Source: Limnomonas spitsbergensis
Taxonomy: Eukaryota; Chlorophyta; Chlorophyceae; Chlamydomonadales
Reading direction: 5' to 3'
Assembly: GCA_037349105.1 (NCBI GenBank)
Contig: JAYJMM010000120.1
Location: 5,894,001 to 5,958,000 of the forward strand
DNA: 64,000 nucleotides
Shown piece after piece: positions 1-8,525 of this stretch (its first letter is position 1; every line of letters begins with the position of its first letter). Below the pieces are notes generated by a model that saw only the letters and a list, made by a program, of their open reading frames with translations, ran no database searches and had not been told where the DNA came from. A program made the position numbers and the translations under genes.

Positions 1-314
1 TGCCACTCTACGTGCATTTAAATGAGCAAGGACTGAAATCAGACCTTCCCGAACTGCTTATCAACCTACGCCTGATGAGTGAGCGCTCCTACTAAGCAGC
101 CTATCAAGCAAGCCTGGTTATCAAGCTCTCCAAAATTATCACGATTTGCCTATCAACCCTGAGCACTGTTATCAAGGTGTAAATCAACCCCAAATCAACT
201 TGGCTGGGCTTATCAGGCTCATGCTAGAATATCAAGCTAGTTATCAACATGGGCCTTGATAACCCCTTGATAATGACATGCCCAACCTAATAAATGGGGA
301 GGGTCCAGCCATAG
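1..314. other. Unassigned flank with clustered TATCAA motifs
   Basis: No credible coding frame. Between about 57 and 275 the hexamer TATCAA, or a close variant, recurs about ten times on the plus strand and twice inverted (TTGATA) at irregular spacing. It lies next to the outermost LTR of the family-A chain. It may be the end of another repeat, degraded satellite, or the genomic flank. I cannot assign it. Confidence 0.4.
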
Positions 315-912
315 TGAAGGACGCCTACGGGCAGGCTCAGTGACTACGGTACTCATTGGCTGCGAGTGCTCAGCGAGCTAAGCTGTGAAGCTGGATAATG
401 TAAGACTAGCAAATAGCCGTGGGAGCACAGGCCTTCTGTCCGTCTGGGCGCGATCCAGCGGGGCTATGTAAAGGGGCACTTACCGCGCGTCACGCGGTGA
501 GGTGGCCGGGGCGTAGACTGCGTAATTCTTCTTCGGCAGGGGTCTCGGTCCTCAACTGAGGGTTATATCTCCTGCTATACCAGCGGAGGTTGTATATGCT
601 TGACTTGAGTTAAGGTACTGACTTATGGGAACGCACAAGGTCTCATTCACAGATGACGGCCGGTGCTTGTTACAAATAGAGGTCTGTCCTTTAGAAAGGG
701 ACGAAGTAACTAGTTTAGGCAATTGCCGGGATACAGGGACCCGGCAGGCCCAATTCAGCGTACGGATTATGCCGAATCACCCTGCGTAAGCGGGTTTATG
801 GGTCTCAGTTCAAATCAGGAGACTCCGCAGAGAAGCTGCGGAGGCTCCGTGGCCGCTAACGGCAGCTCAAACGGTTCTGTCACGTACCGGTATACGGTAA
901 TATACTGTGACA
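315..912 (-). repeat. Family-A LTR copy L1 (598 bp, divergent)
   Basis: Starts TGAAGGACGCC and ends CTGTGACA, so it has TG...CA ends. It aligns over its full length with L2 (1638-2228) and R (19813-20403), with many substitutions and small indels. It is the oldest or most divergent LTR of the chain. Homology starts exactly at the TG after unrelated sequence, which defines the left edge. In minus-strand sense it would be the 3' LTR of a mostly deleted element lying between L1 and L2. Confidence 0.75.
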
Positions 913-1637
913 GCTGTCGCACCATAAAGCAGTAACTGCAATACTATGTTAAATACCGTGAACTCCGGTCAGGACGCCTTAGAGATGCGTCCTCTACTCA
1001 CAAATACGGTACAGCGCTGTACACTCAGGCTCCTTGTACTACATACAAGAGCTGTTAACAGGATAACTGTAAGGCCCAGCCCTAGTAGGAGAGTCTTCCC
1101 GTCTAGGGCCTGTCTGGGTGTCCCTGTCTCGTGGGTACCGCCCCTACTACTTTACTCGCCCCCCGCTCCCCAGCGTTAAGCCCTCCAGGCATGCGCGGGG
1201 AGCCGGAAAAGGGGTGGTACTGAAAGAAACTTCTGGAAAATATGTACGTAGAAGCTCAAATCGTCTTAGCAAATCTGCCTGGTTCAGGCCTTCTTCAAAA
1301 TAAAAATTCCACAGAGTCTCAGCTGCTGATGCGCACATGCGCGGAAACTGTCGCACCATAAAGCAGTAAACGTGCTAATATGGTAAACTCCGGAATCTCC
1401 GGTAAATGCGCCTTAGAGAGGTGTCCTTCTACTCATAAACACGGTTCATTACCGTACACACAGACTCCTTGTACTTCAGACAGGAGCTGTAACTGGCTAC
1501 TGTAAGGTTCAGCCCTAGCAAGAAGTCTCTCTGCCTAGGGGTAAGGCCTGGGTGTCCCTGTCTTGAGGGTACCGCCCCCACTACTTCGCTCGCGATGTGC
1601 GCTTCAGGTCCGTGGCGGACTTCTTTCCTCACGGCAG
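913..1637 (-). mobile_element. Remnant of a deleted family-A element
   Basis: Three pieces of family-A internal DNA, with no coding capacity left. 913-1345 matches the 3' untranslated block 2229-2668 of element A. 1346-1594 is a second, truncated copy of the same block, closer to 2230-2480. 1595-1637 matches the 43 bases just inside LTR R (about 19770-19812), the 5' leader next to an LTR. The order 3' UTR, 3' UTR fragment, 5' leader, LTR is what remains if almost the whole interior of an element between L1 and L2 was lost. Confidence 0.65.
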
Positions 1638-2228
1638 TGACGGACGCCTACGGGCAGGCTCAGTGACTACACACTGGCTGCGAGTGCTCAGCGAGTTAAG
1701 CAGCTGAGCTGGATATTTGTATGTCTAGCAATTGACTATGGTAGTGTAGGCCTTCTGGCCGTCTGGGCGCGATCCAGCTGGGCTATGTTAAGGGGCACTT
1801 ACCGCGCGACTCGCGGCGGAGCAGCCGAGGCGTAGACTGCGTACTTCTTCTTCTGCAGTGCCTCGGTTCTCGTTACTGGGTACTTGTCTCCAGCTAGTTC
1901 GACTGAGGCTGAACTAGTCTTGACTTGTGTAGAGGTACTGACTTATTGGGGTGCTGAAGGTCTCATACTCTGATGACGGCCGTTGCTTGTTACAATAGAG
2001 GTCTGTCCTTTAGAAAGGGACGAAGTAACTAGTTTAGGCAATTGCCGGGATACAGGGACCCGGCAGGCCCAATTCAGAGTACGGTAGAATCTGTCAAATC
2101 ACCATGCGTAAGCGGGTTTCTAGGTCTCAGCTCAAATCCGGAGACTCCGCAGTGAAGCTGCGGAGGCTCCGTGGCCGCTAGTGGCGGCTCCAACGGTTCT
2201 GTCACGTATACGGTAATATACTGTGACA
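1638..2228 (-). repeat. Family-A LTR copy L2, 3' LTR of element A
   Basis: 591 bp, starting TGACGGACGCC and ending CTGTGACA. It has exactly the length of LTR R (19813-20403), and I count about four mismatches between them, so these two are the matching LTRs of element A. Its outer (left) side carries element 5' leader instead of random flank. L2 is therefore also the 5' LTR of the deleted element to its left. Confidence 0.8.
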
Positions 2229-3142
2229 GCTGTCGCACCATAAAGCAGTAAACGTGCTAATATGGTAAACTCCGGAATCTCCGGTAAAGGCGCCTTAGAG
2301 AGGTGTCCTTCTACTCATAAACACGGTTCATTACCGTACACACAGACTCCTTGTACTTCAGACAGGAGCTGTAACTGGCTACTGTAAGGTTCAGCCCTAG
2401 CAGGAAGTCTCTGTGCCTAGGGGTAAGGCCTGGGTGTCCCTGTCTTGAGGGTACCGCCCCCACTACTTCACTCGCCCCCCCGCTCCTCAGCGTTAAGCCG
2501 AAAGGCATGCGCTGGGAGCCGGAAAAAGGGGTCGGTACTGAAAGAAACTTCTGGAAAAATATGTACGTAGAAGCTCAAATCACCTCAACAAATCTGCCTG
2601 GTTCAGGCCTTCTTCAAACAGAACTACAAAAAATCCACCGAGTCTCAGCTGAATCGCTATGCGCAGAAACCTACAAATCCAAGCTGTTCAGCCCACTACT
2701 GGCTAGCAAACAGAGAAATTTTCAAAGTTATCAGGTCAAGCTAAGAACAACCGCTGCTCTCGCCCCACTGCGCCATAGCCGCCTGGTCTTCAATGGCCAC
2801 AGGAAATGTGCGCCGTAGCAGCGTGATCCGCCCCTGGCTGTGTTATCATAGTCCGAGTTGACTAATTCTCCTCGCTCATCATCGTCATAACATATGTACT
2901 ACCGTAGCCCTGCTGCTATGGTGTTTGAGAAACAAATTTTCACTATGCTGCTGCGATATCTTTAACTTCTCTCCTGCATATTCCGTCTTCGGTCCGCTGG
3001 CTGCCGGCCCACTGCCTGCCGGGTACTAGGACAAGCCGCGCTGCGTCTGCATTTTCTGCTCTGTAGGTGTCTGCCCGTTCCTTGCCGGTTACGGCGTGGG
3101 TGACGTCACGTGCTCAGCGGCCTTGCCGCTCTGGGCTCGGCC
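2229..3142 (-). other. 3' untranslated region of element A
   Basis: No supported gene. 2229-2668 is a block also present beside L1 (913-1345) but missing from copy A2, where LTR R joins directly to sequence matching 2669 onward. 2669-3142 matches 20404-20887 of A2. No convincing purine-rich primer tract is visible at the LTR edge in minus-strand sense. Confidence 0.6.
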
Positions 3143-3760
3143 TTAGGTCTCGGTCAGCTCCTCAAGGGCTGACTCCTCTTCTTCCCTTGCTGCTTCCTTG
3201 GCCACCTTAGCCCTTCTTGTAACTGCTCTCGGGGTTACATTGGCCTCTCCCCGGCCAGTGGTGTACGAGATGTCGTACAACCCGTTCGCCATTGGTCTTG
3301 CGATGCCCCGCTCCATTTGTCTTGTTGCTGGGTTGGTGGCCATGACTTCCACCTCAGGCCTGTCCATGACACTGGCCTCCTGGGCTGTTCTGGCAGCCGC
3401 TCTGGCTGCTGGGCTCGGCCGCCCCTGGGCCTTCAAACTGCGATCTTCTGTAGCGGGCCCTGCTATTGCAGCGGGCCCAGCTTCCTTGTCATCAGGCGTG
3501 CATTTTGGGCACAACCACTCGCCCTCAGGCACCCTCTCGAGTACTGGCACCAAGCAATCCATGTGCCAACCTGAATTGCAGGCATCACACAAAAGCATCA
3601 CCTCTCCGCGATCAGGCAGCTGGCACACCTCGCATGACAGGCTGTTATTGGGTCTGGTTCCGCTGAAATCAACCACTCCCCTGAGGTTGGGCAAGTGGCA
3701 TGGGGAACAATTGACAGCATTCTCTGTTACGGTGAGGCCATCTGCCCCCTCCAAAACCAA
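3143..3760 (-). CDS. PHD-finger protein at the 3' end of element A
   Basis: An open frame of about 205 codons with a C4HC3 PHD finger at residues 43-87: paired cysteines CEVC and CDAC, the H-M-D-C step and a final CPKC. PHD fingers bind histone H3 tails, often reporting lysine methylation. The frame has no ATG at its 5' end (the first codon is TTG). It overlaps the end of pol by 34 bases in the -1 frame relative to pol. Copy A2 repeats the arrangement (20888-21475): pol ends within a few codons of the same point and the PHD continues in another frame. Expression by frameshifting or by an internal start is likely, but I see no canonical slippery heptamer. After the finger the protein is Ala/Glu/Arg-rich. 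Confidence 0.8.
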   Translation of the reverse strand: MVLEGADGLTVTENAVNCSPCHLPNLRGVVDFSGTRPNNSLSCEVCQLPDRGEVMLLCDACNSGWHMDCLVPVLERVPEGEWLCPKCTPDDKEAGPAAIAGPATEDRSLKAQGRPSPAARAAARTAQEASVMDRPEVEVMATNPATRQMERGIARPMANGLYDISYTTGRGEANVTPRAVTRRAKVAKEAAREEEESALEELTET

Positions 3761-4199
3761 GGTTCCGTCGCCCCCAGTGTTTTCACCCTTAGGATCTCAG
3801 GCCTGGCCTTGGGATCGAGGCTGCGTCGTTCTGATGAATACTTTACATACACGTTATCTCCCTCTGCAAAACGCCTGACCTGGGGGACATACCCTCCCCC
3901 ACGAATGCGTGCATATCGCAGCTTGTCGCGGTGCTGCGCAATTTTCAGATGCTCACCCGCGACTGGCAGCGCCTCTTTGATCCTGGCCACTCTGGCCAAG
4001 AGCAGGTCTGCTGCCTCTTCTGCTGTTGCCACCTTGGCTGTGTTCCAGAGGTCCGCCCCCACTCTGGAGGGAAAGGTGGGTCTCTGCCCGAACAACACCT
4101 CGTACGGCGCCATGCGCGTGGCTTGCTGCGGCGAGCACCGGAAGCCTAGGGCCACCCAGGGCACCATCTTGTCCCAGGACTCGTCGCTGCTGCCTTCCT

Positions 4200-4770
4200 C
4201 GCAGCACTTGCGCAGGCCTGCCTTGAGGGTCTGGACCGCCCTCTCTGATAGCCCGTCTGCCTGGGGATGGTTGGCAGAAGTGGTGCGGTGATCAATGAAG
4301 CTGTCCAACAACATGTCCTGAAATTCACCCTGGAACTCTGTTCCCTGGTCTGTCACCACTTCTGCGCATCCTCCGAATCGTGCTACAACATTTTGAAAGA
4401 ATGCCAAGGCCGTCACATCAGACGCCTTGCTTGGAATGGGGATCAACTCCACCCATTTGGAGTAATGCTCCACACAAACCATCACAAACCGATTGCCCCT
4501 GGAAGTGGTCGTAAATGGACCACACAGGTCTACTCCCCACCGGAAAAATAACCCCTCGATGGGTAGTGGGTGCAGGTTGGGCTGTATGTGATTGAACGTG
4601 GACGCCCTGGCCCTGTCACACACACCGCATTCCTGCACTGCCTTCTTGACTGCTGCTCTAAGCCCCCGCCACCAATGTTGCTGCATGACCATGAAAGCCG
4701 TGCGGTGGCTGCCAAAATGGCCCGTTCCTGCATGGGCTGTCTGGATCACTGCAAGCCTGTCCTCTGGCCT
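4200..4770 (-). other. Integrase domain of element A
   Basis: The zinc-binding N-terminus reads H-A-G-T-G-H, then C-G-V-C about 30 residues on (the HHCC pattern, 4610-4760). The catalytic core has VDLCGPF (first Asp, near 4530), TDQGTEF (second Asp, near 4345) and a Glu in SERAVQ (near 4245). This is the D,D-35-E set of retroviral and Gypsy integrases. All three acidic residues are present, so this copy looks catalytically intact. The tail lacks a chromodomain; a separate PHD finger follows in another frame. Confidence 0.88.
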
Positions 4771-5229
4771 GGGCACCACACAACGTCTACCGTCAGGCAT
4801 GAGTCTCATCAATACTCCTCCCCTCTCTGATTCCCACTGGAATGGCGCCGCTCTGCGCTGTATTCTGGTCTGTTCTCGTAGCTCTGTTCCCTGAACATAT
4901 GTCTTCCTCAATACAGGTTCATCTGCCCACACGTCAACCCTGGCCGATGGTCCTGCAGGACATCCTGGCGGGTCCTTCTCACCCTCTGTGTCCCCGGCCA
5001 CCTCGATTTCAACCTCAACTGGTTCCTCAGGTGTGTTCCCACCTGGTTCCTGTGCCGCGTCGGCCCAGTCTGCAGCAGCGGATTCTCCTAGGCACTGCAT
5101 GTATGACGCTGCCGCCTCTCCGATGCCAGAGCACGCGTTTCCTGCAGTAGCAAGGGCGTAGTGGCTGGACATTAAAGTTGCACCAAGCACTGGATCCATG
5201 TCCGGGCCTGGCAGCTTTGCTCTGCGTTT

Positions 5230-6250
5230 CAATTCCTCCGGTATGATTGTAGCACACTCAAGTGCCACATTGAGCCATGCTCCTAGTGCCCACGAATCCA
5301 TGCACCTGCCCAAGGCTGCCCTCCTGGCCGCCTCTGGGAAGTCTGGGCGCGGCAATGTGGACCCCACAGCATACCCCATGGCTCGTTCACGCTCGTTTGC
5401 ATTGGGCCCCTGCAAGTCCCCCATGGGTCTGTACACCATCCCATTTTGCCCGTTCCGAAAAGAATATGAGGAGGGCGTGGCCATCAAACACGGCAGCACC
5501 CTCCTGGGCTGTCCTGTTACGTTGATGCGGTACCCCCCATTGTCAGGGCATGAAACGATCTGGGCCTTGCTGCCCTTGTCCAGAATGTCGTCTACTATCC
5601 CCCCGTGGGGTCTGGTTGACGCACGAATCACAAACTCGATATCTGCTGCAGGGGCGATATTCCCCCAATATTTGCGGGCGCGGTGGGCGTAAGACCCCAC
5701 CTGCGCTGCATCAAACAACGCCGGTGTTCCCAGAATCCTGCACACCTCCTGAAAGGCCTCAACACTGGCCTTCACACTTTTCTGATTCATTTGCATTGCC
5801 ACATTCACGATTAGGTACGCTGGTGGCCTAGGCCCCTGCAGGGACTGCAGTGTACCCAACAGCTTAACTAACGGGAAGAAAGACTTGCTTCTCTCTCCCG
5901 CGAGCCCACGCCCCTTGCCTGCTGACGAGAGGTCCTGGCACTCCCAGCCTGCTACCATGAACCACTGGCGCCCCTCCTGGGCGCCCGCCTCCTGGAGGTA
6001 CTCCGCCGTAATGGCATATACATCTTGGGGCAACGCTCTGAAAGCTTTATCAAACGCTTTGACCGGAAGCAACTGAGGGTATCTCCTGTGCAACTGCACC
6101 ATGCGACCCCCTGCGATCTCTCTGACTTCCTCACTGATATCAGCATACAAGTACTGCACCACTGGGATACCCGCCCTGAGCACCATTTCCAGCCCTGAGC
6201 ACATACCTCCAAAGGGCTCGAAAAGGACGACTCCCTCGGTCTCCATGGCC
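5230..6250 (-). other. C5 cytosine DNA methyltransferase (DNMT) domain in element A
   Basis: The motif order is that of C5-DNA methyltransferases. Motif I is LFEPFGGMCSGLE (near 6215), for AdoMet binding. Motif IV is AGWECQDLSSAGKGRGL (5900-5950) with the catalytic Cys. The motif VI region is YLIVNV (5790-5820). Motif IX/X-like ERERAMGY then SWALGAWL is at 5270-5400. It sits in frame between RNase H and integrase. Two oddities: the Pro normally before the catalytic Cys (PC) is Glu (WEC), and the Glu of the motif VI ENV is Val here (VNV). A2 and E both keep ENV, so the second change is probably decay. Family rule: the Cys attacks C6 of cytosine and the ENV Glu assists, so this copy is likely weak or dead although the frame is open. 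Confidence 0.85.
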
Positions 6251-6899
6251 CGCACAGCCCCACTCGACAGGCAAGCTGTGTCCAGGCCTGCATGGAAATG
6301 AGGGGGCGTCACCCGAGGCAGTTCAGCAAGTACATCACTGATCGTCGTCCTGGCCCGCTCCCTGTTGCTGAACGCCTGTTCTGCCGTACTGACAGGCTGC
6401 GCCTGCTCATCATCGTCAGTGGCGGCAGAGGATATCTCTTGCCCAACCGGCGCTGTCACGCAAGCTGCCTCTGCAGCCCGCAACATCTGTACTCTCCTTC
6501 TTCCCTCCTGCGCCATGCGCACCACCTGGTCGGCATGCCACTGATTGACTCTGCTCAACCCTGTGATCAAAGCTACCTGCTTCCCACTTGCCTCCCTCTG
6601 GACTGCTGGTTCGGGAGCAGCTGTATCAAGCCTGGCCCCCGTGCGGTCGGCTGAGGAAGCGAGAGGTGACCTGGACGGGATGTCTGCATTCTGGTGGCAT
6701 GCTCCTGAGCGATGGACAATGGTAATGTCTAGCTCCTGGAGCATGAGAGCCCACCTAGCGTGCTGGCCCACCAACGTCTGATTGTCCATGAGGTAAGTGA
6801 GCGGCTCATGGTCAGTGATGAGATGCACATTGCACCCAAACAGCATGTGGCGGTATGTGCGTGCTGCATACACTGCTGCCAGCATCTCCCCCTGGAACG

Positions 6900-7960
6900 A
6901 GGAATAGTTCCTCTCGCTCTTGTTCAGGGATCTGGACGTGCATGCCACCATATACTCCCGCCCACTGTCATCACACTGCCCTAGCACGGCGCCTATGCCC
7001 TGCTTAGAGAAATCTGTGTACAATAAGAACGGCCTTGGCGGCCCCTTGCCGTCTGGCCCTGTCCCACTGTAATCTGGTCTGCGCAGGACTCTTCCGCCCT
7101 CGCACATCTCTGTTTTGATCAACTGGAACGCCTGCGACTGCTCTGGTCCCCACTCAAACGGGATCCCCTTGACCAGCAATGCATTGATGCATGCCGCCTT
7201 TTTCGAGAAATCCGGGATGTAGCACCGGTAGAAGTTCAAGAACCCCATGACCTCCTGGATGTTTTTCACCGACGCGGGTTCTGGCAACGCCATAACCGCT
7301 GCAATCTTAGCCGCATGCGGCGTGAGCCCCTGGGCAGACACATTGTGCCCCAAGTACTCAACTGTTGCACACCCAAACAGCGACTTGTCGGGATGCGCCC
7401 TCAACCCTACACTGTGGAGCATGTCCAGCATCAGCTCCACATGCCTGATGTGGTCTGCCGGTGTATCGCTGTACACTAGCAGATCGTCAATAAATGCCAC
7501 GCAAAAAGCACTCAATCCTGCCTTGGCAATCTCCTCTTCCATCATACGCTGGAAAAAGGGCGGTCCATTGCGCAGCCCGAAGTTGAGCTTTGTGTACATC
7601 CAAAGCTCAGGACCCATCCAGAAAGCTGTCTTAGGCTGGTTCTCGACCTTTATAGGGATTTGCATGAACCCCGACCGGAGATCAACCTTGCTGAATATCT
7701 TGGCAGTTCCCAGATTCTGAAAAATAGTCTCCATCCTGGGGATGGCAAATTCCTGCTTAGCCGTTCGCAGGTTTAACCTGCGCATATCGTGCGCTATACG
7801 GTGATCTGTCCACTCCCCTGTCTCTGCACTCTTCTTAGCCGCTACCACCGAGTTGGCTGCAAACTTAATGGGCCCTCCCTGGGGCACCTTGACTATGATG
7901 CATGCCTCAATCATTGGCTGACACTTTTCCTTAAAAATCGCCGCCTTAGGCGGTGGCATA
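6900..7960 (-). other. Reverse transcriptase and RNase H of element A
   Basis: RT spans about 7240-7960, with the fingers region (GGPIKFAANSVVAAKKSAETG), motif A KVDLRSGF, the NFGLRNGPPFFQRMM motif, the F-I-D-D active site and the EYLGHNVS segment. RNase H follows with LLYTDFSKQGIGAVLG (first Asp), the ERNYSSFQGEMLA stretch carrying the active-site Glu, and TDHEPLTYL. This is the Ty3/Gypsy subtype order. It shares domain order and many motif residues with E and is far from the chromodomain elements D and G. Confidence 0.88.
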
Positions 7961-8454
7961 TCCCTGGACTTCTGAAAGCATGAACTGACCTCGTCCTCCA
8001 ATGCCAGTGTAAACTCACCCTGTGTGCCACAGTAGCCGGGTAAGTCCTCCATGGAGTAAGCGAACGCTCCTTGGCGGTCCCTGAGGCTCTGCTCGAGGGT
8101 CTTCTGCTGGTCCGCCGTGAAGTCAGGGTGCTGGCCCAGCAGCCACCCCTCCTGAGTCTTGACGTACTCCGAGGGTGGTTCGACTACTCCCCCCGGCTGG
8201 AACATGTCAATGATCTCCGCCGCCTGCGGGTTGTCCTCCGCGGGCGGCGCTTCCTCGCCTGTGCTGTTGCCGCGCTTCCAGTCTTCCCGCTGGCTGTACC
8301 CGCCCCCTGTCCTGCTGGCGCCCCCCATAGGGCTGACTGCTGGTGGGCGCAGCCAGCCTGACGTGAGCTTTGCTGCGGCTTCCTGGCTGGACACAAAAGC
8401 TCCTTGGCCTGCTGTAAATCCTCCTCCTCTCACTCCCTGCCCGGTGGCTCGCGC

Positions 8455-8525
8455 ACCCGGGATGCATACGGACAGCAGGAGCCATACCAACACCAGCTGG
8501 AGCGTCCCCATAAGGAACCCCTTAA
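8455..8525 (-). other. Predicted membrane or signal-anchor segment in element A polyprotein
   Basis: About 20 strongly hydrophobic residues (LQLVLVWLLLSVCIPGARA) flanked by a basic or polar N side and small residues ending A-R-A. It looks like a signal anchor or cleavable signal. Element E has a hydrophobic segment at the same relative place (36515-36586). Copy A2 has lost it with a 1.6-kb in-frame deletion. Gypsy pol does not normally carry such a segment between protease and RT. Role unknown. Confidence 0.6.

Noticed and set aside
3198..3878. Plus-strand frame of 226 codons over the PHD region
   Set aside because: Shadow of the PHD frame. The minus strand has eight ordered zinc ligands conserved in two copies; the plus strand has nothing.
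6220..6300. Second aspartic protease at GLDTACLSSG, just before DNMT motif I
   Set aside because: D-T-A resembles a protease triplet, but there is no following protease flap or C-terminal motif, and a full retropepsin already lies at about 14675.
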